Assembly: GCA_029551145.1 (NCBI GenBank)
Contig: JAKPGA010000004.1
Span: forward strand, 1 to 64,000
Direction: 5' to 3'
From: Thermotogota bacterium
GTDB lineage: Bacteria > Thermotogota > Thermotogae > Thermotogales > DSM-5069
DNA: 64,000 nucleotides
The position numbers and the translations under genes were made by a program. Shown here in pieces: positions 21,199 through 29,540 of the stretch (its first letter is position 1; each line of letters starts with the position of its first letter). The notes under the pieces were generated by a model that was given only the letters and a program-made list of their open reading frames with translations, was not told where the DNA came from and did no database searches.

Positions 21199-22332
21199 TC
21201 ACGACAGCTCTTTGTGAACTTTTTTGAGCAAAGAAGGAATCTGCAGTTTTTGGGGACACTTACTCAGACACTGACCACACTCTGTGCAGAAGGCTGCCGA
21301 CATCTTTTGACTCTCAAACCATTTGTATTCTCCTTTGCCTCTTTCCATATCTTCGAACATGACCGTTTCGTTGTACAATCTGAAATTCCCTGGAATGTTC
21401 ACACCGTTTGGGCAAGGCATACAGTAACCACATTCAGTACAGTTCACCACGGCAAAAGACTCCAGCGTCTTTCTCACTTCTTCAATCAATCGCAGATCGT
21501 TTTCTGTCAAGCTATTTGGTGTTACTTGGCTCATTATCTGGACATTTTGTTTCACTTGATCAAGCGTACTCATACCACTCAGGATGACCGATACCTGTGG
21601 AGAGTTTCCAAGCCACCTGAAGCTCCACTCTACAGCAGACCAATCCTTTCCACTTTTCTTGAGAACGTTCATCACCTTGGTTGGAAATACCGCGAGTTTT
21701 CCACCTTTGAGAGGTTCCATTATGACAACAGCGAGTCCCTTTGAAGCGGCGTATTTCAGTCCAGATAGTCCAGCCTGATAATTGATATCCATGTAGTTGA
21801 GTTGAATCTGACAAAAGTCCCAGCCGTCGTAACCATCCACGATTTCTTTGAAAACAGGGTATTTATCGTGGAAAGAAAACCCTGCAAACCTCACTTTTCC
21901 TTGCGATTTAGCCCTCTCGAAGAATTCAAAGAACCTCAGTGACTTTATCTTTTCCCATCTTTCTTTGTTGAGCGCATGCATCAAATACATATCGATGTGA
22001 TCTGTCTGCAGTTTACCAAGTTGCTCATCGAAGAATCTTTCAAAGTCTTCGTGCTTTTCTACCTGCCACACCGGTGATTTCGTGGCAAGGAAGACCTTTT
22101 CTCTGTAGCCATCTCTCAGCGCCTTTCCGACGACCTTTTCACTGTTTCCTCGGTGGTAAGGATAAGCGCTGTCAACATAGTTCACACCGTGATCGATTGC
22201 ATATCTGATCATTTCGACAGCTTTTTCTTCATCGATCTGAGATTCATCGTTGTTCAAAATCGGAAGTCTCATCGCACCAAATCCCAGAATAGAAACCTTC
22301 ACGCCGGTCTTTCCAAACTCTCTGTACTGCAC
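21199..22332 (-). CDS. Aldo/keto reductase with C-terminal 4Fe-4S ferredoxin domain
   Basis: A 377-residue protein. Residues about 1-280 form the aldo-keto reductase barrel: GFGAMRLP, the catalytic Asp-Tyr pair in VDSAYPYHRGNSE, and the NADPH-binding end. Residues about 295-375 hold two cysteine clusters, CTECGYCMPCP and CTECGQCLSKCP, each followed by a proline-rich turn, for two [4Fe-4S] centres. This fused family is common in anaerobes; substrate is unknown. GTG start follows AAGGAGG with seven bases between. Confidence 0.9.
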   Translation of the reverse strand: MQYREFGKTGVKVSILGFGAMRLPILNNDESQIDEEKAVEMIRYAIDHGVNYVDSAYPYHRGNSEKVVGKALRDGYREKVFLATKSPVWQVEKHEDFERFFDEQLGKLQTDHIDMYLMHALNKERWEKIKSLRFFEFFERAKSQGKVRFAGFSFHDKYPVFKEIVDGYDGWDFCQIQLNYMDINYQAGLSGLKYAASKGLAVVIMEPLKGGKLAVFPTKVMNVLKKSGKDWSAVEWSFRWLGNSPQVSVILSGMSTLDQVKQNVQIMSQVTPNSLTENDLRLIEEVRKTLESFAVVNCTECGYCMPCPNGVNIPGNFRLYNETVMFEDMERGKGEYKWFESQKMSAAFCTECGQCLSKCPQKLQIPSLLKKVHKELS

Positions 22333-22650
22333 CGTTTAACCTCCTTATGTGATTTATCTGATTGAAAATTCATCACGTTGGCATTCACCATACAGTACTT
22401 ATTCCTAACTAATTATACATGCAAGACTAATCATTTGTCTTGTGAAGATTTTCGAGCACTCACAAATGAAATCAGTGTTTTTCACAGAGTATCAAGGCAT
22501 GATTTGTAACATGCCATCGTCTTTGCAGGGTCAACGATAGATATTTTGAGAATCAATGAGCTTGCAATAGATTATTTGAGAATTCAATGCTTAGTGTCGT
22601 GCAGTATTCATTTCTGAGAGAAATTTCAGTCATTTTGTGATTCTCGCCCG

Positions 22651-22677
22651 TTGACGAGGTAGGAGTTCTGCTATAAA
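22651..22677 (+). promoter_or_regulatory. Promoter of the ROK repressor operon
   Basis: TTGACG at 22651-22656 and TATAAA at 22672-22677 with a 15-base spacer, slightly short. The dyad at 22678-22702 begins immediately after the -10, covering the likely transcription start. Confidence 0.5.
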
Positions 22678-22702
22678 TTAGTTGCAGGATGCAAACAACT
22701 AA
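22678..22702. promoter_or_regulatory. Inverted repeat operator candidate for the ROK repressor
   Basis: Seven-base arms TTAGTTG (22678-22684) and CAACTAA (22696-22702) match perfectly around an 11-base centre. It touches the -10 box and precedes the repressor start codon by about 17 bases. The place suggests autoregulation. Confidence 0.55.
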
Positions 22703-22718
22703 ACAGAGGTGATGATCT

Positions 22719-23798
22719 TTGTTGAATCAGATTCAGCATCTCATACTGAAGACCTTGAACAATCAAGAATCCTGTACTGCAAGAACTCTGAGTGAGTCTC
22801 TGCAGGTTGATGAATCGACTGTTTCCAGAAATCTCAGACAGCTTTTACAGATGAAGGTTGTCAGCGTCGAAGGTTACTTACCAGCCAGTAATTTGGGTGG
22901 CAGACAGACTCGTCTTTTGTCAATCAACTCGAGATTTGCGACGATCTTGGGTGTATCGATTGAACAGGGTGAGTTGTGCTTGCTCTTATCAGATTTTTCA
23001 GCCAATCCGCAATCTTGCAAACAAGAAACTGTCAAAATCGATTCGAGAAACTTTGCCGATGTCCTGTCAAAGGTTATCTCAGATTATGCAGATAGGATCG
23101 ACGCCTTTGCCATAGCCACACCTGGCTTGGTCGATTCTTCACAAAGAAGGATCATCTATTCTCAAGCGCTTGGTATAGAAAATCTCTGCCTCGATGATTT
23201 TGTCAGAAGGTTCGGTCTACCCTACGTAGTTATGAACGACGCAAATGCCGCGGCTGCATCTTATTCGTCAGAAGCGAAGGATCTGATCTATTTTCTCCTG
23301 AGCATTCCATTTGAGCTTTCAAAGCCCGTGGGTCTCGGAGCTGGCATCGTGCTCAACGGCAATGTTTACGAAGGAAGCAACAACTGTGCAGGTGAGTTAG
23401 GTGAAGGTGTGCCGCTGTGTGAAGGTTCAACTCAAACTCTGAAAGATTTCTTAGATGAAAAAGATTCACACAAAGAACTGCCGTGCTCAGAACGTTTTCT
23501 TGAACACATCTCATCTAAAATCGCTACGGCGGTGAACTTGATCGATCCTCAGTTGATCGTCCTTGGCGGTGATTTCTGCATGTTCAAAGAGCAGCTTCTA
23601 AGGGAAATAGTCGAAAAGGTAAAAAATGCTGTAACCGCCAGAAAGATCAAGGATCTGGATTGGAGGTTTGACGCCCAGGGCTCAAGAACGATTGCCCTTG
23701 GTGCGATCCAAGGCTTTCTCAGTAGGTTTTTCCAGGACATAGATTTCGCTAATCATGTCATCTCGAAGAAGGGATGTGATGTAAACGCGAGACTTTGA
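22719..23798 (+). CDS. ROK family transcriptional repressor
   Basis: A 359-residue protein: N-terminal winged helix (about 1-70, with QVDESTVSRNLRQLLQM as recognition region) and a ROK sugar-sensing domain (AIATPGLVDSS, VMNDANAAAASY, GLGAGIVLNGNVYEG). The usual zinc motif C-x-C-G-x-x-G-C-x-E is not present: the corresponding region reads GVPLCEGSTQ. ROK repressors of Thermotogales usually control the sugar genes beside them, here GH3 and an ABC importer. TTG start after AGAGGTGATGATC; TTG 22722 is also possible. Confidence 0.9.
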   Translation: MLNQIQHLILKTLNNQESCTARTLSESLQVDESTVSRNLRQLLQMKVVSVEGYLPASNLGGRQTRLLSINSRFATILGVSIEQGELCLLLSDFSANPQSCKQETVKIDSRNFADVLSKVISDYADRIDAFAIATPGLVDSSQRRIIYSQALGIENLCLDDFVRRFGLPYVVMNDANAAAASYSSEAKDLIYFLLSIPFELSKPVGLGAGIVLNGNVYEGSNNCAGELGEGVPLCEGSTQTLKDFLDEKDSHKELPCSERFLEHISSKIATAVNLIDPQLIVLGGDFCMFKEQLLREIVEKVKNAVTARKIKDLDWRFDAQGSRTIALGAIQGFLSRFFQDIDFANHVISKKGCDVNARL

Positions 23799-23859
23799 AA
23801 GACTTATATTCTGTGGTGTTTCAAGTGTTGAAGATGTACGAATAGTCGAGCAGTACAAT

Positions 23860-25143
23860 GTGGGTGGTGTAATACTCTACTCATCAGTTTTCAAAGATCC
23901 TGCCGACTTTCTTTGGTTGATGAGTAAACTCCGTGGTAGAAAAATCCTCTTGTCTACCGACCATGAGGGTGGGCAGATAGAAATCATACCGTACATATTC
24001 CCCAGCCCGGGTAATCTATTGCTCGGTAGAACCGATGAAAACACCGTTCGTCGCTACTGCAAGTACGCGGGTGAAACTATGAGGCATTTAGGGCTGAATA
24101 TGGTTTTTGCCCCCGTGCTCGATCTGTATCGCGCCACTTCCAATTCTGTCATAGGCTATCGCAGTTTTGGCTCTGATGCATCGGTGGTAGCCAAGATGGG
24201 ACTGGCAGCCATAGAAGGTTATCGTGAAGGTGGAGTGATACCTTGTGTGAAGCACTTTCCAGGTCACGGAAGAGCAAAAGAAGACAGTCACGAGGAACTG
24301 CCAAAGGTCACTGTGGATGAAAAGACCGTGGAAGAAGATCTGTATCCATTCTGTGTCGCTATAGAGAACCGTGTTGAATCTGTTATGCTTGCGCACATAG
24401 TCTTCCCAGCCTTGGATAGCAAGCCGGCGTCGATCTCACACAGGGTGATCCACCAATTACTTCGTGAACAATTGCGATACGAAGGTCTTGTAATCAGCGA
24501 TGCGGTAGAAATGAAAGCGCTGTCGAAATACTATTCCGCAGATCAGATAATCACGCAATTTGTCGACGCAGGTGGTGATATGCTGATAGTTTCAGATGCT
24601 GAGAATGTGCCCATCTATGTTCAGATGTTGAAAGACCTATTGGATCGTGGAAGATTGAACTCAAAACAAATCAAAAAAGCTCTACAGAGAATAGATTGTT
24701 TTGCAAGACCGGTGCAGGGTGATATTCAACAGCTTTATGATGCCGTGAATGACTGCATTCAGTTCAGCGTAGGTCATCTCACAAAACGCAAAATAGCCCT
24801 GGTTCTACCAAATTCTATATCTTTCAGCAAGGCAGATGTGTCACATAGATATCTACCTTTGATAAGAGATCAGGCTAAGAGGTTGCTCAATGCGGAATTT
24901 TTTGAATTTGGCAATATACCTTCAACTGAAGAGTTTCTATTTGTTGATCTCATTGTCGATCTGAAGGAAGAACAGATCGAAGCACACCGAGAGTTATCGG
25001 AACGATGTGAGGTTGTCTATTTGATCACCAGAGATGTATCACTGCAAAGATATTTCCAAGATCTCAACCACATAGTCACTTATTCGCTATCACCTTTGGT
25101 TATGGGAACGGTTTTCAGAAGATTATCACAATTTCTCACTTAA
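23860..25143 (+). CDS. nagZ: GH3 family beta-N-acetylhexosaminidase (NagZ-like), 5' end disrupted by a stop at codon 2
   Basis: From GTG 23860 the frame encodes 427 residues with the NagZ catalytic parts: CVKHFPGHGRAKEDSH (Asp-His dyad loop) and VISDAVEMKAL (nucleophile Asp). It cleaves terminal N-acetylhexosamine, or a related sugar, in the cytoplasm; no signal peptide is seen. Coding-like sequence continues upstream in the same frame (ERLIFCGVSSVEDVRIVEQY, from 23797), back to ATG at 23779 whose next codon is TAA. ATG-CAA would give a normal start behind AGAAGG. As it stands, translation must begin at GTG 23860, losing about 27 conserved-looking residues, or at an irregular codon. Confidence 0.8.
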   Translation: MGGVILYSSVFKDPADFLWLMSKLRGRKILLSTDHEGGQIEIIPYIFPSPGNLLLGRTDENTVRRYCKYAGETMRHLGLNMVFAPVLDLYRATSNSVIGYRSFGSDASVVAKMGLAAIEGYREGGVIPCVKHFPGHGRAKEDSHEELPKVTVDEKTVEEDLYPFCVAIENRVESVMLAHIVFPALDSKPASISHRVIHQLLREQLRYEGLVISDAVEMKALSKYYSADQIITQFVDAGGDMLIVSDAENVPIYVQMLKDLLDRGRLNSKQIKKALQRIDCFARPVQGDIQQLYDAVNDCIQFSVGHLTKRKIALVLPNSISFSKADVSHRYLPLIRDQAKRLLNAEFFEFGNIPSTEEFLFVDLIVDLKEEQIEAHRELSERCEVVYLITRDVSLQRYFQDLNHIVTYSLSPLVMGTVFRRLSQFLT

Positions 25144-25156
25144 GGGGGTGAGCTAA

Positions 25157-26368
25157 ATGGTTAAAAAGCTCTTGTTGGTTGTCATGGCATTTATCGCGGC
25201 TGTCAGTTTTGCAAAAACCAAGATCGTTTTTTGGCAATTCATGATGGATGATGCCATTGCAAAGGAAGTTCTCGACGGTTTTGCAAGGGAGTACCCGGAT
25301 ATCGAGGTTGAAGTCGCCCAACTGTCCTGGTCGAATGGCTTCGACAAAATAGTTACAGCCATAGCTGCGGGTGCCCCACTGGATGTTGTAGAACTCGGCA
25401 ATACCTGGGTCTCGAATTTCGCAGCACAGGGTGCGATCATACCTTTGACGGACCAAGATCTTTCCAAGTACAGATCTTTCCCTGGCATGAATTCGGCAGA
25501 GTATCTTGGTAAATACTATGGCTATCCTTGGTTATTGGGTACTCGTGCGATGTTCTACAACGTTGACCTTATGAAAAAGGCTGGACTTGATCCCAACAAT
25601 CCACCACAAACTTGGTCTCAGTTGCTCGAGGCAACTAAGAAAATCTCTCAGATCCCTGGTGCTTACGGGATAGGATTACCAGCCGGTGAAGTCTACAGTC
25701 CATGGCAAGAATGGTTCTTGCTCGCCGTGTGGGGAAACAACGGGGATGTGATCTCAAAAGATATGAAAAAAGCAACATTGAACAGTCCTCAGGTGAAGGA
25801 AGCAGCGGCTTTCTATCAAGAGCTGTCGAAATATTCAATGAAGAGCAAGCAAAAAGATCTCGGTGATGCCTTTGGCCAAGGCAAATTGGGATTCTTAGTG
25901 AGTGGAGCTTGGTCAGTGGGTAGTCTTGCTCAGAGTTATCCAAATCTGAACTTCGGTGTCTGCTTCATACCAAAACCCGACAAACAAGATGGGGTCCACG
26001 CATCTTTCCTTGGTGGCGAGATACTGGCAATACCAAGACAATGCAAGAACATCGACGCCGCAAAGAAACTAATAGAATATCTGATGAGACCGGAGATCGC
26101 AATGATCATAACAAAACACTACCCAGGTGTTTATCCAGCAGATCCAAGGGCTTCATCAGATCCATGGTTTGAGGACAATCCACTGCATTTGATCTTCTTT
26201 GAACAGTTGAAGACCGCATATCCTGTTCCACCAACGCCAGCTTGGCCAAAGATCGAAGACATACTCACCAATGTTGTCGATGACTTAATTGTTAATTACA
26301 AAGCTGTCGACGAAGTTTTGAATCACTACAACAGCGAAATTCAAAGAGTACTGGACGAGGTTAAGTAA
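25157..26368 (+). CDS. ABC transporter sugar-binding protein, family 1
   Basis: A 403-residue secreted protein with signal peptide VKKLLLVVMAFIAAVSFAKT and the family-1 pattern (TKIVFWQFMMDD, then DVVELGNTWVSNFA, GAWSVGSLAQSYP). It binds a mono- or oligosaccharide outside the membrane for the permeases encoded next. ATG follows AAGGGGGTGAGCTAA. Proximity to GH3 and a ROK gene suggests a glycan-derived sugar, not identified. Confidence 0.92.
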   Translation: MVKKLLLVVMAFIAAVSFAKTKIVFWQFMMDDAIAKEVLDGFAREYPDIEVEVAQLSWSNGFDKIVTAIAAGAPLDVVELGNTWVSNFAAQGAIIPLTDQDLSKYRSFPGMNSAEYLGKYYGYPWLLGTRAMFYNVDLMKKAGLDPNNPPQTWSQLLEATKKISQIPGAYGIGLPAGEVYSPWQEWFLLAVWGNNGDVISKDMKKATLNSPQVKEAAAFYQELSKYSMKSKQKDLGDAFGQGKLGFLVSGAWSVGSLAQSYPNLNFGVCFIPKPDKQDGVHASFLGGEILAIPRQCKNIDAAKKLIEYLMRPEIAMIITKHYPGVYPADPRASSDPWFEDNPLHLIFFEQLKTAYPVPPTPAWPKIEDILTNVVDDLIVNYKAVDEVLNHYNSEIQRVLDEVK

Positions 26369-26373
26369 AAAAC

Positions 26374-26393
26374 GGGGACGCGCAAGCGCCCCC
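26374..26393 (+). terminator. Intercistronic hairpin after the sugar-binding protein gene
   Basis: A GC-rich stem (GGGG-A-CGC, loop GCAA, GCG-CCCC) six bases after the stop codon, followed by a weak TTTGATAG tail. Such partial terminators let the binding-protein transcript exceed the permease transcript. Confidence 0.5.
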
Positions 26394-26452
26394 TTTGATA
26401 GAAAAATGAACACTCAAATGGCTATAAGAGATTATACAGGGGGAATAGAGAA

Positions 26453-27322
26453 TTGAGAAAGACAAAAAGGCTCACACTTTTCCTGTTCTTGCTGCCATGG
26501 ATTGCGACTTTTGCCATTTTCACCGTTTATCCACTTGTTTTCTCTGTTGTGGTGAGCTTTACAGACTACTCTGGCTTGAATCCCAAGATGAGCTATGTTG
26601 GAATCAAGAACTATGCAAGGGCTTTTTCTGATCCTGTTTTTATCAAAGCACTTGCAAATACCTTCAGCTTCGTTCTTGTCACAGTTCCAGCGACGACCAT
26701 CATTTCTTTTTGCTTGGCATTACTGTTGACCAGTGGAATTAGACTCAAGAGATTGTTTCAAGCAGGATTTTTTCTACCATCTGTGATCTCGATGGTTGTC
26801 ATCTCCATGATCTGGCTTTACATTTTCAGTGCCACAGGTCCGCTGAATCTCCTGCTCAGTTCAATTGGTCTAAAGGTATCCATGCAGAGCTAGTTGGCTT
26901 CTTCAAAGACAGCCCTTGGTTCTATCATGGTTATGGACATCTGGTCTGCTGTGGGATACTACACCGTCTTGTTTGTTGCGGGTTTGCAGAGTATACCAGT
27001 TCAACTGTACGAAGCCGCACAAGTAGATGGAGCAACAAAATGGCAGATGACCAGAAGGATCACCCTGCCCCTTCTGAAACCGACAGTTTTTTTCGTGATC
27101 TCCATAAATTCCATCAGATCCTTTCAGATTTTCACCGAGATCTTCACCTTGACAGGTGGAGGGCCAGCTAACTCCACACAGACAGTCGTTCACTATCTCT
27201 ACGACACTTCATTCAGAAAGTTCGAGATGGGTTACGGTTCAGCGATAGCCTATATTCTCTTCGTGGTCATTCTCCTGATTACACTCGTACAGAGAAAACT
27301 GTTGAAAGGTGAGCAACTATGA
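26453..27322 (+). pseudogene. ABC sugar permease (MalF-like) interrupted by an in-frame TAG
   Basis: Both parts lie in one frame: residues 1-146, TAG at 26891-26893, then 142 more residues. Joined they make one ordinary MalF-type permease with six membrane helices and the EAA loop (YEAAQVDGATKWQMTRRITLPLLKPT). The stop falls in VSMQS*LASSKTALGSI, where this family usually has Trp (W-L-x-x-P-x-x-A-L), so TGG to TAG is the simple explanation. The rest is intact, so the change is recent, or an error. TTG start after GGGGGAATAGAGAA. Without readthrough the importer would lack a permease. Confidence 0.85.
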
Positions 27323-28533
27323 AGCCGGTCATCTACACGATTCTTTTTATCTTTCTTGGGATATCTTTGGCTCCAACTTTTCTGATGATCCTCACATCTT
27401 TTGTGCCTGAAGGCGATCTGTTTAACAGGACCATCGAAAAAACCATAGCTGATTTTGAGGCTCCAACTGCGGTTCTGCTCACCAAAGTGAGACCGTTAAA
27501 CATATCTCTGAAGATCATCCAACAAGAAAATAACTCTGTTGTGCAAATAGATCCCTGTGAAGAGTTCAAGGGATTAGGAATCTCACTTGGTTCTTCGGAT
27601 ATCAACAAATTGAAGTCGGTGAAGATCAGTATCAAGAATGAAGGACCGGCTGTCATAAGATTGGGCTTTAAAGACATAAGGGAAAAGATTGAATACTTCT
27701 ACCAGGGAGAAATACCATCTCACAGAGAATGGTCAATCTTGACATTGAAGGTAAATCCAAAGTCATTGTCAATAGACACGGTACACGTCTCACAGCTGAG
27801 AGTTGAATTCGTTGCTGAGTCAGAACTATACTTGGACAACGTAGTTTTTGTGAACGACTTTCCCACCCTATACAATTTCATCAAGGTCCTCAGTTCAGAT
27901 AACTTTGCTCGATATTTGCTGAACAGTACAGTTGTATCAATTTGCACGGTATTGGGGAACATCTTCTTCTGTGCCCTTGTAGGGTACGCCTTTGCAAGAA
28001 AAGAATTCAAGTTCAAAGAGATCATCTTTGCGCTCATTCTGGGCACGATGATGATACCACCCCAGGTGACCATCATTCCGGTTTTCATCTTGATGAAATC
28101 TCTCAATTTGATAGACACCTATTGGGCACTGATTTTGCCAAACTTGGTTTCGCCCTTCGGGATTTTTTTGATGCGTCAATACATTGAACAGTTACCATTT
28201 GAGCTCGATCAAGCCGCTTACGCAGATGGTGCAAGTGATTTTCAAATCTTCTGGCGCATAATTTTCCCACTGTGCAAGCCTGCTGTGGCGGTCTTAGGCA
28301 TAAATACCTTTGTACTGACCTGGAACGATCTGTTCTATCCATTGATTTTGACAACTTCACGAGAGATGAGAACCGTTCAAATAGGTCTCGCACTGTATCA
28401 AAAGTTGAACACGTTCACCTGGCCAACCTTGATGGCTGCCTCTACGCTTGCTGGTCTTCCAATCATAATTGTCTTTCTCATCTTCGAAAAGCGAATAATC
28501 TCAGGTATTATCGAAGGCGCGATAAAGGGATGA
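27319..28533 (+). CDS. ABC sugar permease (MalG-like) with a large extracytoplasmic insert
   Basis: A 404-residue permease, about 120 longer than the usual 275-290. After the first helix (VIYTILFIFLGISLAPTFLM) an extra segment of about residues 30-190, rich in beta-strand-like pattern (LKSVKISIKNEGPAVIRLGF, LRVEFVAESELYLDNVVFV), precedes the normal helices 2-6. The EAA loop is QAAYADGASDFQIFWRIIFP. The insert resembles a carbohydrate-binding-like beta-sandwich on the outside; that is inference. Start overlaps the previous gene by four bases. Confidence 0.9.
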   Translation: MKPVIYTILFIFLGISLAPTFLMILTSFVPEGDLFNRTIEKTIADFEAPTAVLLTKVRPLNISLKIIQQENNSVVQIDPCEEFKGLGISLGSSDINKLKSVKISIKNEGPAVIRLGFKDIREKIEYFYQGEIPSHREWSILTLKVNPKSLSIDTVHVSQLRVEFVAESELYLDNVVFVNDFPTLYNFIKVLSSDNFARYLLNSTVVSICTVLGNIFFCALVGYAFARKEFKFKEIIFALILGTMMIPPQVTIIPVFILMKSLNLIDTYWALILPNLVSPFGIFLMRQYIEQLPFELDQAAYADGASDFQIFWRIIFPLCKPAVAVLGINTFVLTWNDLFYPLILTTSREMRTVQIGLALYQKLNTFTWPTLMAASTLAGLPIIIVFLIFEKRIISGIIEGAIKG

Positions 28534-28566
28534 TCCTCGCTTATAGGGAAAGCCACTCCATGTTAA

Positions 28567-28590
28567 CTCACGGTGAATACGTGAGATTTT
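28567..28590 (+). terminator. Weak hairpin after the MalG-like gene
   Basis: CTCACG (28567-28572) pairs with CGTGAG (28580-28585), loop of seven, followed by ATTTTG. The stem is only six base pairs, so termination may be partial. Confidence 0.35.
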
Positions 28591-28665
28591 GAATGATAAA
28601 AGAAGATAAAGTAAACTTTCCAGGTGTATTTTCATCTCTTTTCCTCTATTTCCACCAATTTACAT

Positions 28666-28694
28666 TTGCCATGAAAATGTTTTCACAGCATGAT
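28666..28694 (+). promoter_or_regulatory. Promoter with a cre/LacI-like operator for the mannan cluster
   Basis: TTGCCA (28666-28671), 17 bases, CATGAT (28689-28694). The spacer contains the near-perfect palindrome TGAAAATGTTTTCA (28672-28685), which matches the catabolite-responsive/LacI-type form TGWAANCGNTWWCA except for TG instead of CG in the centre. A repressor there would block the polymerase directly. Confidence 0.5.
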
Positions 28695-28729
28695 CGTTCT
28701 GAAATTTAAAAAGTGTGGTGGGTGTTGCG

Positions 28730-29539
28730 ATGCAATTAGAGTACCCACAGCAAGGAAGGTTCGCCAGTTCACACATAGACATAAATCAAGATGGCTTGCC
28801 CGATTTCATCGTGGAGACCAATCTTTGGAATATTGAATCTTCATCAGGTTTTGTTCAAATGAAATCGAATCCAAATACACTGCTTGATGTTCAAATTGAT
28901 TTAAAAAACGTGGTTCAGATAAATCCTCGCCGATGGGTCCACGCATATCCAGAGATATGGTGTGGTGCAAAACCGTGGAACAAGTTGGGTCCTATCAACC
29001 ACGGTCGGATTAATTTGCCAGGCAAACTGTCACAACTGATGGATTTCTCAACGACTGTGGATTATACCGTCACAAGAATAGACCCTCAGTTACCTTACAA
29101 TTTCGCCTTTGAGACCTGGCTTACCAAGAGTACAAACAGGACAGGTGTTTCGGCTGGTGAAGTAGAGATCATGATATGGTTTACTCATGCGAATCTTCAA
29201 GCCGCTGGCAGCAAGATAGCAGAACTTGAGATTCCAGTGACTTTGAACGGGACAGAAAGAACCTTGGCATTTTCACTCTTTCGTGCCGATATGGACTGGG
29301 AGTACTTCGCATTTGTCACAAAAGAGCCTGTTGAGAAAGGAAAAATCACCTTCAATTGGTCACCGTTTTTGAAAAAGGCAAAAGCGTTTTCCAAAATCAC
29401 CGAATGGAATGAACTGTATTTCACAGTCATTGAAGTTGGTACGGAGTTTGGAGCTCCCGGATATTCAAGCGCAAAGCTATCCTGGTCCTTGAAAGAACTG
29501 TACTTCCAAAGTTTGGATCTGCCAATCTGTGGTGATTGA
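28730..29539 (+). CDS. GH12 endo-beta-1,4-glucanase
   Basis: The 269-residue protein follows the Thermotoga GH12 pattern: ETNLWNI near the start, FAFETWLTK, then the nucleophile Glu146 in GEVEIMIWF and the acid/base Glu239 in EVGTEFGAPGYSSA. It hydrolyses beta-1,4-glucan or glucomannan. No signal peptide is visible, as in one of the two GH12 enzymes of T. maritima, so location is uncertain. ATG 28730 is favoured over GTG 28715 because GGTGGGTG lies just before it. It opens an operon with mannan genes. Confidence 0.9.
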   Translation: MQLEYPQQGRFASSHIDINQDGLPDFIVETNLWNIESSSGFVQMKSNPNTLLDVQIDLKNVVQINPRRWVHAYPEIWCGAKPWNKLGPINHGRINLPGKLSQLMDFSTTVDYTVTRIDPQLPYNFAFETWLTKSTNRTGVSAGEVEIMIWFTHANLQAAGSKIAELEIPVTLNGTERTLAFSLFRADMDWEYFAFVTKEPVEKGKITFNWSPFLKKAKAFSKITEWNELYFTVIEVGTEFGAPGYSSAKLSWSLKELYFQSLDLPICGD

Positions 29540-29540
29540 T

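Larger units (their letters stand above)
22333..22718. other. Intergenic control region between divergent aldo-keto reductase and ROK genes
   Basis: 386 bases. On the right lies a promoter and dyad for the ROK gene (22651-22702). On the left a TATAAT on the minus strand (22417-22412) could serve the reductase gene, with no good -35. No RNA gene is seen. Confidence 0.5.

Noticed and set aside
26891-26893. TAG read as pyrrolysine
   Set aside because: The position fits a conserved Trp of a membrane loop, and pyrrolysine use is not known in this lineage.
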